A DNA stretch of 64,000 nucleotides, taken from contig CM034601.1 of the NCBI GenBank assembly GCA_020091685.1, forward strand, positions 12,324,472 through 12,388,471, given 5' to 3'. The number at the start of each line of letters is the position of its first letter. Positions within the stretch are counted from its first letter, which is position 1. Source of the DNA: Lutjanus erythropterus (taxonomy: Eukaryota; Chordata; Actinopteri; Lutjaniformes; Lutjanidae). The notes below the pieces were generated by a model. The model was not told the origin of the DNA. It saw only the letters and a program-made list of their open reading frames with translations, and made no database searches. This document shows positions 14,001-29,000 of this stretch, piece by piece. The translations under genes were made by a program, and so were the position numbers.

Positions 14001-17000
14001 AATCACCTGCTAAGTGGTTTTTTTGAAAGTGCCTGCCCTTTTCCAAACCGTTTCTAAGGATGACTTCCCAGATGTTTCCATGTAACAAACCATTTTGGGA
14101 TAAAACACAAAAATGAGTCAAGCAATGGGAATCTGTTAACAGGAGTATTTATCTAATCGTGTACTATTTCTTATGAAGGATTGGAAAGGAAGGAGAAGAG
14201 CGTGAGAAGGAAAAATGAAAAAGAGTGAAGCGAGGAGAGTGTAGAAGAGTGAGGTGGAACCAGAATGGTCCCCTCTTTTTTATTTCAAAGATAGTACCAC
14301 TGGATATTTGAATATTGACCGCCAAACCGGAACCTTCCCTGGTTCTCATTTAGAATATCTGGTCACCTTAAATTTAACCCAAACCATAATTTTCTGTCCC
14401 TAAACCTCAGCAGATTGTAACCACAGTGTTTTCACACTGTAAAACATAATTATTTTTTTTTTAAAAGAAATATTACATACAAATCTCATGAGAGTTTTGC
14501 AAGTCCAGGGTTCCCCTCTAGACACGATCAGGTTCCACCAGGTACCGAGCTTCAACACAACTGTTTGTGGAGCGCCAGGCAAAGAGGGACGAGACTTAAA
14601 GAAGGGTCACTTGTGGCCATGGTGGCCTCAGACCAGCAGACATTACAAAGACTTGCTTTAAGGGAAAAAAAATAACACTCACATCCATTTTGGTCAAAGA
14701 GGCCCATAATGCCCCTCCATATATGTGACACGTGTGTATCAGTGTGGTGTGTGTGTGGGGAGTTTGTTACCCTCTCTTCATCTTGGTGAAGTCCACTGCC
14801 GCTAGTCTGTAGGACATGGCTTTTTCATTCAGGTACCGGCTGTAGCGTCTGATGAAAGTTGACATGTTATACCCTGGAGGGGCAGAGAGGGGGCGCTGCA
14901 GTTAGAGACTGATCACCTTCAACTGTTTTCAGACCAGGTTTAGAAGCTTTAATCTCTTTCATATGAAATGGACTTAGTCTCCGTGAAAAATCTGCTTTCA
15001 ACTGGCACCATCTAACTTTATTTATTTATTAATTTTGTATGATACAAAAATATTTAATTACAAAGTCTCTGGGCATATTTTTCCATTTTCAGTAGCATTC
15101 AGCAGCTTCTTTTATATCAGACAAAAGGCACATTTGTCTGCAGCTCTACCGTGAAACAAGCTTATTGATAGTGTTACAGAGCTGAGGACAGTTCGACATA
15201 AAGTCATTTTGTTAGACGTGCAGCACTGCTGAGTTTACAAACAGCTGAACGGCATTAAATCACCTTGTAGTGCAGCCTTATCTAGAAAGTTGTTGAGGTT
15301 GAAGAGCGTGTTTCTGGAGGCAAGGTACTGCATCAATCTCTGATGGGAAAAAGCACAAAGGGAAACAGTTAGTGACTTATCTGATGCCGTTCACTTGACA
15401 ATATTAAGTCACGTCCATGCAGACAAAAGATACAACAGCAGTGAAGAGTTCATTTGTACACAGGGCTGGCAGCTTTGAGTTTGTTGAAATGGAAACTTTT
15501 AACTTCCTCCAAAACTGTAGCTGCCCACAAACAGGGCTTGATGGATGTGTAACCAACAACCAGCACGCATGCAAAAAAATCAAATGCACAATGCTTTTAC
15601 TTTACTGCAGCAGCTGCAATCCTTCACTGAAACCACAAAACTGGTGTGTATTTCTCTGTCTCTGCTCTCACCTGTCAATAATCAATTATAATTTGTTTTG
15701 GGGTCAACACTGATCTTGGTTGCCAGGTTGGCAGGCCAGGTCGGGTCAACCAATTCAATTTCAGTTTAATTTCAACTCAACAGAGCTTTATCGCCAATGA
15801 AAGTGAGGAGTAAAAACAACAAATAAAAAAATTTGCACGAACAGAGTAATTGTGGTTTTGCTATTAGAAATATAAATATACTATGGGTGTCACAATTAAA
15901 ATATTAAATGAAAAATAGATCAAAATTAGCTTTCCATTTCAGCAAACGAAACAGCAAAATTGGCAATTCTCCTAGCATTTCCTTTTACTCCATGCCTGCC
16001 AACTTGCACTGTCCGACAGCTGTCCAAAGACAAAAACAACTTAAACAAGCTATAATACACATTACACCATATAGCCTACCTTTTAAAATAAGAATTTGAA
16101 AATATAAATGGCCTGTTTCAGGGTTTATAAAACAATGAAATGAAAACTATCAACCCACACAAGTTTTGGCTCCTCTTGCACCAAGCATTAACAAAAATTC
16201 TGAGCAACAATACTTTTCAGTCTTCTCCTTCTTTCAATTTGCAGAGCCTTTCTCTCTTTAAAAGATGTCCCAGTGGTTTCCCAGTTTATAATGAACACAC
16301 TCCACTATCCAGTTTCAACAATACATCACATTAAGGAAGTAAAGGTGCCAGTTTGTGTGGTAAACCCAGGCATCCCTGACAAATTTTCCAAACATCATGT
16401 CACCATTTGTGTTGCACGAAGCTCTGTTGTTTGAATACTTTGTAAGAGGCGCCGCCACAGCCTCACTTTCTAGTCTGACACTCTCATCTTTAACATGTTC
16501 GATGTTTGGGGGTCCGTTGCTCTTGTAGTGCGAGCGGTGCAGTGAGTTGATTTGTCACCCTGGTCATTGAAATGTCAGCAGGATACCTCATCAGTCCTTG
16601 TCGGACACATGAAGATACAGCTTCAAAGAAACTCGCTGCAAGAGTTGGAGGGAAATTGATACAACCTAGCGAGCAAAATGTCAACAGCTCGAGCGAGCCG
16701 ATAAGTCCACGTCATGTGTGTGTATGTGGAGGTGCAGGGAGCCTTAGATTGTACAGGAAATGTCCTTGTTTCACCCTTTCATCGAGTCCTGTGTGCTGCT
16801 CTGATGCTGCATTAATAGTTTATTACCCTCTGTGGGGCTGCAACTAACAATTATTACAGCACATTAGCAATGAGCCTGTTTTACACCTGAGTGATCGGAT
16901 CATAAGGGGACCGCTCTAAATACAGGTGTAAACAACGACCACCAAGAGGCCTTGTGATCAGGGGCCGGTCTCACAAAGATGTTTTAATTTTGCTCATAGA

Positions 17001-20000
17001 TTACTCGATTGCAAGTTAGACCAACTCACAAAAATAAAGACTGTAAGCCAAAAAATTAGACACCTTACCCCCAGGCTGACTCAGGCTTCAAACCCATGTA
17101 ACCATGGTAACAACCAGTGCCACCAACTGATCAGTAGCACCCAGCAACAAAAAAAAAAACAGAGGAAAAAATGGCTCATAATTTGTGGTTTGCTAACATT
17201 ATCATGGAGAGAGTAATGATTTCTTTGCATCTTTTACCATATTTTCAGATTTGTCTTGAACATCTTTGATGTTGGTAGGTCTTGGTAGGTCTTTCCCACC
17301 AGCATGTAACCGGACCCATTCCAGTTCAGGCACCTAATTTGGACCATTCAGGTCATTTCCACCAAAAATAACTTGGTTAAGAACCTGAAAAGATGGTTTG
17401 AGATAGTTGGGTGAAACCTTTCATAGATGCTTCTAGGTGTAATCCTTTATGTTCAGTTCTTGGCAGAACTCTCTGGAAGGGTTCCAAGTGGACCCTTTAT
17501 TAATGCTTCTACAAGCAACCAAAAAGGATTCTCCTATGGGGACAAGCCAAAGAACACTTTATGGTTCTAGTTAGCACCTTTATTTCTTAGCATGTAGCGG
17601 CCTGCCTGGCTTCTCGTATCACAGCCAAACTGACTAAAGGTTGTCAGGATGGTTTATACTTAAGGAATAAATCAGAACACCAAGGATTATGAGAGAAATA
17701 TTCATCAATGAATGAGGAACACTGGTTTGTAAGACTTTAACTCACATCTGTAGCTTGTCTGAATGGGCGACCTGAGTGAACATGTGTGTATTATTTGTTA
17801 ACCTCTTTGGTGACTTCCAAAAAATGAGATAATTTTTTCAGAGCTCATTAGGTCAAAACGACAAACTTCTTAGAAAATAATAATTATCGTCGCCCTCCCC
17901 AGGCTTCCATATGCTGGTGCGTTCAGCTCACCTCGTTGCCGTACATCATGAGGTGGTGTGTGGTGATGAGCGCTTTGAAAACCACTATCCAGCTGTTACT
18001 GGCCGTGCGCTCCAGCAGCGTGTCTGCCAGGTGGGGGATGCTGACGTTCAGCTCATTGGTGCAGTGGATCAGGTCTGAAAGACACAGAAAAATATATTAT
18101 TAAAGAATCTGGACACACACAGAAAACTGTAAGGTGAATAATTAGTCAAAAAAAAAAGATTAAAGAAACAGGATTGTGGGCAAGAGGTTAGAGATCATTT
18201 GTGAAGGTGCAGGTTTGAATATCAATACTCATCTGGTCTTAAAGACATAGTTCAGATATTTGAAGTGGGGTGCTATGATATGAGAAGCAGAAGGAGAACC
18301 GGTGAAGGAACGTGTTCTGCTGTGGACAGGATCAGCATCCAAACCTACAACCCCAGTTCCAAAAAATGTTGGGATGATGTGTAAAACTTAATAAAAGACA
18401 TAATTTGCAAATCCATTTTGATTTGAATTCAGTACAAAGACAAGATATTTTATGTTCAAACTGACAGACTTAATAGTTTTTTTGTAAATATACACTCATT
18501 CTGAATTTGATGCCTGCAGCACATTTTAAAAAAGTTTGGACAGGAGCATGTTTACCACTGTGATACACCACCTTTTCTTTTAACCACAGTCAGTAAGCAT
18601 TTGAGAACTGAGGACACTACCTGTTTCTTGTGACACTACAGTTCCTTCTAATTCTTGCTTGGTATTCAACTTCAGGTGCTGAACAGTTCTGGGTCTCTGT
18701 TGTCATATTTTGCGCTTCATAATGCACCACAGGTCTGGACTACAGGCAGGTCAGTCTAGTACATGAACTCATTTACTATGAAGTCACACTGCTGTATCAC
18801 ATGGAGAATGTGTCTTTTCATTGTCTGGCTGAAATTGGCAGGAATACCTCTGAAAAAAGACAGTAGCATATGTTGCTCCAAAACCTGTATGTACCTTTCA
18901 GCATTAATGGCGCCTTCACAGATGTGACACTTACGCATGATGCCATAGGCACTAACACACCCCTATACCATCACAGATGCTGTTTTTTTAAGTTAGCTCT
19001 GGTAACAATCTGGATGGTGCTTCCCCTCTCTGGATGTCATTGATACATGTTTTTTACTCTGCATCATAGAGTCTTAACTTGCACTTGTAGATACAATAAC
19101 AAACTTTGTTTACTGACAATGGTTTTCCAAAGTGTTCCTGAGCCCCTGTAGTATCCTTTATACAGTTAAGTGGGTTTTTAATGCAGTACCTCCTGACACA
19201 CAGACATTAAATGTTGGTTTTCAGCCTTGCTCCTTGCATGCAGAGATTTTCCCCAATTCTCTGAATCTTTCAATGACAAAATAGATTGTAGACGGTGAAA
19301 CCTCTAAATTCCTTGCAGTTTTGTCTTGTAACCTGAGCGTGTCGAGGATGCTCCTTTAATTCCTAATCTTGTTACTGCCACCTGTTACCAACTGACCTGT
19401 TCAACTGTCCAATTTTCCAAACAGGTCTTTTTTGATCTTCCCACAACTTTCCCAGTCTTTTGTTGCTCCTGTCCAAACTTTTTTGAAACAAGTTGCAGGC
19501 ATCAAATTCAGAAGTTTATCAGTTTGAACATCAAATATCTTGTCTTTGTACTGAATTCAACTGAATACAAGTCAAAATGGATTTGCAAATCATTGCATTC
19601 TGTTGTTATTTATGTTTTATGCAACATCCCAACTTTTTTGGAATTGGGGATTGTAATCCACTGACTACTGTTGTAGTAACTCGTACAACCCCACGTCAAA
19701 AAATCTGAACTACCCCTTTAAATGCAAACCCTGCCTGTTCACTTACTGTGAATAGAAGCACCAGCAACGCGTCAGAATCATAATTGATAACCTCAAAGAG
19801 CTCACAGGTTGAGTTATTATGAATCAATGGAATGAATGAACAGCCACGATGAATGCAGCCTTATCGACCGGACCATTAATTTTGACTCTGTCAATATCAG
19901 CACACAAATCAATAACCAAATGATTATTTAATAATAGAGACTGTGTAGACAGATGAATCAGGACCAGAGCTACTGTATCACAAAATCCATTTTGTGGCCG

Positions 20001-23000
20001 TAGCTCAGCAGTGATACCTACCTACTCCACCGAAACGCCAATAACATACCATCTCAGAAGATGGAGGGTTATATTACGAGGTCAATTCTGCTCCACCACA
20101 ATCAACTCAAAGGATGCATAATTTAAAAAAAAAATGAATAGAGCAGAACATCTTTGTTAGCCGTGGTGGACTAAAACTGGGCTGACACAAACGTTCTCCC
20201 TCGCAGACTCGAGACTCGCATCCAGAGTGTAAATTGTGTTTTCAAAGCAAATATTTAACGCATTTCAGATGTAAAACGTGCTCTGTTCTGCTGTGTGTCA
20301 GATTCAAAGGTTCAACAAATGTAAAATCTAACTTTTTTAAAGGGCAAAAATATTCACAATATGCCTCAGAAATGATCAAACACAGATAATAGTTGATTCA
20401 GAATTCTGCAGTGAACACGACATGCACAAGTAGGACAGACTGGTGTAACAATGGCCTAATTCCTTCAAGGATTTCTCTGATTCAAGATCAAAATGTGAAG
20501 TATGTTCGGCGTCTGTTTAATCTCAAAGATTTACGGACTCCTAGTTAAAGAACCAGGCTTTAAATTTTTTTCTTTACAGCAAAACCCTTTGTATAAATGG
20601 GCCATAATGTGCAGTTACTGTGTAGCTGTTCCATGTAATCTGTTTACTGACAGTTATCAGCAACTTTAAGATCTTTCCTGATTACATTTGTCTCACTATT
20701 TTGCTTTGAAGATCACTGTTTAGATAAATAAAAATAACACGATGTTCTCAGTAGTGCTGTGAAAGACTGTGCAGGTAATAAAAACGCAGCCAGGAACAGG
20801 ATCTAATATTTGGTTTAGTTTAGTAAAGGAACACTGGAAACAAAGTAATAAAATTACTGAAGGAATAAATCACAAATATGATCAGATGAGAAGGAAAATA
20901 AGTGAAGAAAGTAACTGAAATATTATCAAAATTGTAATATGGCAAAAGTGCAATATCGAAATCACAGAAGCTGCATTTTCTTTTTTAAATAAAGGTTGTG
21001 CCCAACTGCATAAAAGCACTTAAGCTGAGGTTTGATTTAAAGATGCCTTATGGGTTGACCAGATAACAACAAACCAAATGTGGGACAAAGAAAATGTTTG
21101 AGTGGGACACGTTACCAATGCTGAGAGATCAACAACGCCGTCTTATTGATTCAGTCAAGACTGGTGTGAACATGTAAACAGAAAACACAAAAAGCACTAA
21201 AACGTTTACATTTCTCAGCCAAATTTCAAGGAGTCATGTTGCATTCAAGGATTTTTCTTTCTAACTTACTCCATGTAGGTGACAAACCCTTGAATATAAA
21301 AAAAATGTAAATGTTTTTGTGCGTTTTATCCAGAAAAACAGCAGCCCCCCCCTCCGCAGTATGGCAGTGCCATTGAGGCCAATGCAGCATCTTTGTATGT
21401 GGGACAAGAGAGAAAAATTCTGTGCAGTCCCACATCAAGTGGGACACCTGGTCACCTTATGTCTTCTGGGTGACCCTTTAATCTCTAAGCATTTCCCCTT
21501 AGCTGCTTAAGTATTCCCTTTTGTGTTGCTAGAAGGTCCTTAGTAACAATTTTCCATTTTTCAAGACACCTGGACACTACACTCACTAAGGTGGTTTATG
21601 CAACCAGGCACTGGTCTATAAATCTTTGTTTGACTGCAACACGTCACATCATCATGATTTTAATATTTTTTTTCCAGTGAAGCCCTAATAAAGTTGCATC
21701 AAATGTTAAAAATCAAGATGAGAAGCAGTTTTACTTTAACAGCAGAGCACAACACAGTTAAGAAGAGCACATGAGCAGCAAAATCAAACACACAAGACAA
21801 GTAAAGGGACTAAAGTGAAGAAAAAGCCTTGACCCAGTAAGTGAAACCATCGAGGGAGTGAGATGTAGTGAACTTGTATTCACTGACAGACGGACGGAGA
21901 GAGAATATCTGTTACTGTGAGAAAAACTTCAAACAGTTTGGTTTTCAGAGGCAAATCTTTGGTCTGGTTCCTCCACAGGATCAGAGGTTATCAGGGGTTT
22001 ATTTGAAAGCTCTGTGATGTTTCCCGCGCCTGCTGAAACGCTGGATACCAAAGAGTCCCAGCTGATACCACGGCTAAATGTTTAATGCATGTCGAAGGCA
22101 CCCAGAGCACCCGCAAATTCACCGCAGCTAATGCTTCAATCCTCTTCAGATTTACTTTATTTTATGTTAGTTTTGAAGGTGAAAACCACATAAAATGTAA
22201 CAACATTGATGTAGTCTTAACCGACTTGACCTGTCAGACTGTCAGACTCTCACTTTGCTGCATTAACGTCTTGACATTTGGTCCCTGCAAAGTGAAAACT
22301 ATGTACAATCCCATCAAACACATTCTTAACTAGAAGAGTGTAGATTGCTGTCAGGTAACATGTGGTGAAGCACCCACTGCAATGTCACCACAACTGCCAT
22401 ATGCAACCAGCGGAGATTTGCAACAATAACATGACCTCCTAATTCGTCGTTTCTGGCTGATACAAGATTTCAGACTGAACAGTTGTTCATCACTCGTGGC
22501 CAGTTAAGAAGAACGAGAAGTCAGCTGTCAGTGGTTGTACAAATCCTGACCTGACCTTTGACCTTTTGGATATAAAATGTCATCACCTCATCGTTTCATC
22601 CTATTAATAATAATAATGATACTACGACTACTACTACTAATAATAATAATAGTAAGTAGCTACAGTTGGAAAGTGCTGTACAATAACAACAGTGTTTAGT
22701 GAGATCACTTTGACCTTTGACCTTTTACCACCAAATTCTAATCAGGTCATCCTTGAGTTCAACTGAACATTTGTGTCAAGGTTTAAGAAAAAAACGGAAC
22801 GATGTGAAAACACACTACCTCCAGCCATAAAAACATAAAGGCATAAAAGTCATTAAAGCATTTTTTTCAAGATTTTTCCAAAACTGAGAATCAAGGAGGT
22901 CTTCCAGCACACAGTCAAGAACGTGCGCAAAAAAAAAATTCAAATAGTCGGTCCAGTAGTATTTGAGATTAGCTACGGACAAGCAGCAAGTGTGTTGATC

Positions 23001-26000
23001 ACTCACGCACTCACTCACTCAGAAGCGACTGCATGAATAATAATAGTAAATATCCACATACAAAAAGCCAACCTGACCACACTGCCTGCTATGGATCTGA
23101 AGTACATAAAAATGGCTACAACTCTGGAATCGCCACGATTTATAATCTATTTTTATTTTAAAAGACTCTCTCCTAATTAAATCTCAGGGCATTAATATCC
23201 AAACCGTACATGGTAATGGTAGTGTTCAGTCATGCTTTACACATTGTTAATGGTTTGTTTGTGAATTTCCTTCTGGCTCAGTAATTAATGGGACCATATT
23301 GATTTCAACTAATTAATGTTTCCTGTCAAAAGTGAACACACACAAAAACACACCAGTTAGCTGGACATGCAGCAGCAGCACACTTATTTAACCACACTAA
23401 AAAGCCTCTATGGATGTTTGTCCACCAGTTTTTGTCCAGACTGAAATATCTCAACAACTATTAAGTAGATTACTATGAAATTGGTACAGATTTTCATGTT
23501 CCCTTCAGAATTAATTGTAAGGACTCACTTAATGCCATCATCAGGCCAAATTTTTGATTTGTCCAGTATTTGTGTTTAAGATTGCCATTCCCATCAGCCT
23601 CACTTCACCTTTTCAAGTGCATCTCGGTACAGTTTAACAAACGGTACCTGGGTGCAGTACACAGTCTTCACATTAATCAAACAAACTGGACTTTGAGATC
23701 AAGCAGGATTACACTTTTACTCACCATATAATCTAAACATTTACAGGTAACACCAACCACTAACATTACAGCTACACAGACCAACTGCTAATGTCATAGA
23801 TACACAGACCAACTGCTAACGTTAGCAACACAGACCAATCGTTAATGTTAGCTACACAGACCAACTGCTAATGTTAGCAACACAGACCAACTGTTAATGT
23901 TAGCTACACTGACCAACTGCTAACGTTAGCAACACAGACCAATTGTTAATGTTAGCTACACAGACCGACTGCTAATGTTAGCAACACAGACCAATTGTTA
24001 ATGTTAGCTACACAGACTGACTGCTGATGTCAGCTACATAGACCAACTGCTAATGTGGATACACAGACCAACTGCTAACGTTAGCAACACAGACCAATTG
24101 TTAATGTTAGCTACACAGACCGACTGCTGATCTCAGCTACATAGACAAACTGCTAATGTTAGTAACACAAACTAATTGATGATACTTGATGTTTGAGTGT
24201 TAAGTGTGAGTAGCATTATGTTATTTAAAAAGCACATTTAACTGAATAATTACTGCTCTCCTCTGCATTCGCACCTAAAAGAAGGGATATGGAGTAATCC
24301 AGAAGTAAAGGAAAGTAATCAAGTTACATTACTTTAATTACTGATATTTGTCAGGACTAAATGATTGAAAGTCCATTCACTGTTGGCTATCAGACTTGAG
24401 CGACAGATGAAAAACAGAATAATCCGCATGTTAGCACTGTCACTGTGAGCATGTTAGCATGCTGGTGTTAGCATTTAGCACAAAGCACCACTGCAGCTAA
24501 GTGCAGCCTCACAGAGCCACTCAGGACATTATTTATTTTTTGCAGAGTAATAAATAGCGAAGCACTCATGCCTCTACTTGAAAACAATTACCCTTAAATA
24601 ATAAAGCTTCTCCAGTCGAATATTTCCATGCTGAGTCCACCTCTGTGTACTCCTTTGGGTGACAATACATCAGCTAGAATTTAACCATCGACGTGTGACG
24701 GAGCCAGAGGGATGTGATGAGGTATCGACTCTGTGATTGCCAGCTGGGATTATTGATAAGCTGCAGTCCATGTAGGAAATAATGCACATCAATAACACAA
24801 TTAGAAATAAGATTTAGGTGTGCAAACTTTAAGTTAAAATCAAGACATTTGTAATGCTAGTTGGGATAAAATATAAAACCAGTATCTTAAAGTATGTGTG
24901 ACTGGAGGGACTTCTTCTTATAAAGACTCTTACTGTAAAATGTAATAAAAGGCCTTATTCTGGATGATTTTAAACCATGGCTTTAGATAAAGTGTGTTAT
25001 CATCAGGAGGTGAAATTGCATTGAAATGTAAGGTCATTATACTGACACATAGACACACAGATACAGGAGAACGTGTTGGTGTTAATGTGGCCGCCGTGGA
25101 GCAAAAGGCCCATGATTATTCTCAACACATCTACAGTACATCACTTTTACAACCATGACACACAACCAAATAAATCACACGCTGAACACCACAACACAAC
25201 AGAGCGTTCAGGGGCAGGAGGTCACTTTTGGCCTGATTGCTATTCTCTGTGTGATGAATCTGGTTTCTATCACCACTCTCGACCATCTCATCTATGCAGA
25301 ATATTGCAGAGTGAAAGTGAAATCCCATTACTCCGTCTGTCATGCTCATCATTTGCTGCGGGGGTTGTAAATAATCAACAGTGGCCGTTCATGTCACCGA
25401 CCAGTCAGTCAAGGTCATGACACTGTAAGAACTAAAAAATGCACGTGAGACCTGTGTTAGGTCACTCGGAATATCTTCAATGACCAGCGCTGCGTTTGAT
25501 TTATCACGTGTTGCATTTGGAGGGATGGCACAGCAATTCATCTTTTCTTCTAACTGCATCTGGTAAAAAAAAAACTGGATCAATAACGAGTTGAGTTTAT
25601 TTTAAAGGAAACTGTGTTTATCAAACCTCTCAGATTAGGTAAACTGATCCAGAATAAATGCTCAGGTCCAGAAATGGATAAACAAATATGATTTTTAACC
25701 CCACTGGTTGCTAACTTGGCTAACATCTGTTTTATTATTTTGTTCATAGCTCGATTTATGGGGGAGCTGAGGGGAGCTCAGCGTCCCTGAAAGCCTCCTT
25801 TGAGAAATTTAGGGGGAGCTCTAAAACATGATGTTCCTGAAATCAATAATAATAGTAAAATATGCCAATGTTGATCACACTTGGTGAATTAATGGAAACC
25901 ACACCCACATTTATACATCATGAACCTCAACAGGCTGTCAGGCGCTGTGACAGCAGGTGTGGTTCAACATCCAAACTGGACAGCGTGGTCAACTAGGCCT

Positions 26001-29000
26001 GGGAGATATGGCTGAAAGTTTCATATCAGTCGATATCAATAATTATTGATCATACAGGTTGTGACTGACAACATGTTGTGTACCCCAGTAAGTGGAAGTG
26101 GCATCAGTATTGTACGTGCAGTATGACTATTGGTGCTTTCACAAAATACGACATCTAGGCGACATCTAGTTTCATATTACGATACTAAATAATATCGATC
26201 TATTGCCCTGCCCTGTGGTAAACATTCAAAAGAAGTGAACAGTTCAATAAATCACATGGAAAAAAACAACTGTTTTCTGTCGCCAAACCTGACCACATGT
26301 TAACCACATAAAACATAATTAGTTTGTACAATGTGCACATTATTTACACAACATTATTATATGAGTATTATTCACATGAGATCAATATTTCATTTTATTT
26401 AAAATATCACATAGGTCGACAGGCAGAGAGGTCACCTGGCTGGGTGTCGATTCAGATTCTCAAAATCGATTCAATTTGATTCATGATTTTTGCCTAAATA
26501 TGAAAGAGATTTTCAGGAAACTAATGCTGTAAATTGTACAAGGAACCCTCTAGCCTGGTTTATTATTAAAAATATTCATGTTTACATTAAGAATTACCCC
26601 CTAAGCAGTTACATAAATAATGCGCTTTTATTTAAAATTAAACATGACCTCACGCCACATGATCTCACACCAAAGGCTGGTCACGTGAGATGACATGGGG
26701 TTTAAACTTCAGGCTCTACTGCACATTAGTGGAAGAAAAAACATATATTAAAAGAGCAATTTGGGGATTTTATGAATTGATATTGGATCATGCAAAGAAA
26801 AATCGATTCAAACTGAGTAAATGATTTTTTTTTACCCAACCCCTAATCCAGTCATTTAATTCAGGCCCAATGAAATGATTAGACGGGCTGATTTCAGGCC
26901 TGTGACAGCCACAGATACTGTATTTTTTTTTTTCTTTCCAGAGTCTTTGATTTATTGATTCTTGTCGGGACGTAAAGAGAATTTCAACAAATATAATGAA
27001 AAATGCCTCTGAAATACCTGCTTTAGCTTTAAGCCTATTCTGTAACTCACATTGATTTTGCTCCAATTCGCTGAGGGCTTTTACGCACCCTTCCATTACC
27101 TCAAAATACAGACTATCCGTCACTTTTTATGACCCTTTTTAGGCGAGTCGAGTAAGAAAAGACTCTCAAATCCAGCGGCAGTCTGGGTGAGCTGCACACA
27201 TCTGAACTCTCAGACCTGAGATCGACCCGCAGCCTCGTACAGCTGACTCATCAGAAGCTCCGTCTGACCTCCTGATCGCAAACACACTTCCTTCCTGCGT
27301 CTGTCCCTAACCTTAAAAGTGCAGCCTCTGCACTCCGTAAATGCCAGAGCGTCGGTCGTGTGTTATATCATGTCCTGGATGGATGAGAGAGGCCCTCCTG
27401 AGAGAAAACAGAAAGTGCTCTTTTGTGAGAGCGAGTGAGTCTATTACAACAGCTGCATCTGAACGGCTCAAGTACAAAACATTCATTCAGCAAAAAAAAA
27501 AAATTCAATACAAACTTCCAGGGAGCTGAAGGGAGCCAAGCCTACAGTTTCTGCTTTGGCACAGAGCTTTTTATTCCACTAATGATCAGAATAAGAGTCA
27601 GATCGGGACAAAAAACACCTCGACCACAATAAACTGACCCACGCTGAGGGAAACTTCATTGTCCTTGCGAGCGGCGACATAAACCTTTTTATAATCCATT
27701 TGACGGATGAAAATTTTGCCATGTAAATGCTCTGCTCCTATTTTTAGAAACTATGCTCTCACCCTTCAGTTAAATGACATTTACAAGTTTCTGGGAGACT
27801 CCGACTCATGGCGGCGGGTGCCGAAGGTGGACGACCTTCTACCATTTAATAACTGCAGGGGTGCCGTGTTCTCATAAAACTGTGGCTCGGGTACAAAAAT
27901 AAACCAATAATGGTGCCAATCAGAGAAAAAGGAGACGACTGGTTGCTCTGTACCGTAGATCAAAAGTGCGCCGGGTGCTCTTGGAAGGCTGGGGGAAAAC
28001 CAGGATAAACAGGAATGCAATCCAAAATATAAGGAAAACAGAAATGAGTAACAGTTTGTTGTTTTTCTAATGATTTAAAATAAGACATAAGACATTTCCT
28101 CCATCGTTGTTGCTACTTTTCTTATATCAGGGCCGTGTTCAGACTGCGTGGATGATACTCCATGTGACTTATCAATAGTCAGTGTAATACCTACAGTAGA
28201 TGCTGGTCAGCACGCCCCGAATTAAGAGCAGCAGCAAGGAGCACCAGCACAGAAGCTAAGCAATGTACTGCTGTGGACAGGGTCAGCTACACTTAAAAAA
28301 AATCAATGTATATGTAGAATATTTTAACTGCTTTACTTTGCCATCAAGCAGCTGTTCTACAAGCCAAATATCATTCTGTCCCAACTAACCAAACTCCAAA
28401 GGAAAAATCAGTAAATTTACCTCCGTGAACATGGAAGTTTGTTCAGTAATTTACAGTTTGTTTGCATTATTGTGTGACTTTGATGTTTTAAAAGGTTAGT
28501 TCAGATTCACCATAGTCACAAAGAAACAACATTTTAATCTAGAAAATGAAAATTAGGTTGAATGCAGGCTGTGTCAGAATAAACTGGTGTATATAACCAC
28601 TCGACTGGAGCAACTTGTGACCACATTCAGCACAGACGTTGACGTTAACCTGCAAGCAGAGCAGGCTGCTGCTGCTAGCTGCTAACATTAGCGACACTGT
28701 GTTGCTAACGTCAGGTCCAGGTAAACGGTGTCGTTTGCCCGCAGACACTGTGATCCTGTTCAGTCTGCAAGGGTGAAGCATTTACTGAGTTGTTGTCATG
28801 TTTTGTAGGTGAGTGTGCAATGTTCCTATTACATGGCGCAAAGGGCCACACATTTCAGCGGCATTTAAAATATGATTTGGCAATTGAAAACTGTGAGCTC
28901 TTAATAGACAGTAATTTTTGGACGGATGTTTAACATTATCTATTAACAAATTGTGCTCAATTTTAAATGCTCTCAAGTGTTTTCTTACTGTTTGACTAGT

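Larger units (their letters stand above)
18239..19722. mobile_element. TIR element of the TTAAAG..TAGTTC family, split by a Tc1-like insertion
   Basis: The left arm TTAAAGACATAGTTCAGATA plus TTGAAGTGGGGTGCTATGA and the right arm CTCGTACAACCCCACGTCAA plus CTGAACTACCCCTTTAA are the two ends of the element seen at 12136-12544. The interior is interrupted at a TA by the 1.3-kb element 18346-19655. Confidence 0.7.

Noticed and set aside
18756-18938. A host gene with the [15 protein letters not shown] protein
   Set aside because: It lies inside TA-bounded inverted repeats and is a decayed transposase fragment.
23770-24170. Regularly spaced repeat that could suggest a CRISPR array
   Set aside because: The 26-bp units are directly adjacent with no unique spacers, and the genome is eukaryotic.
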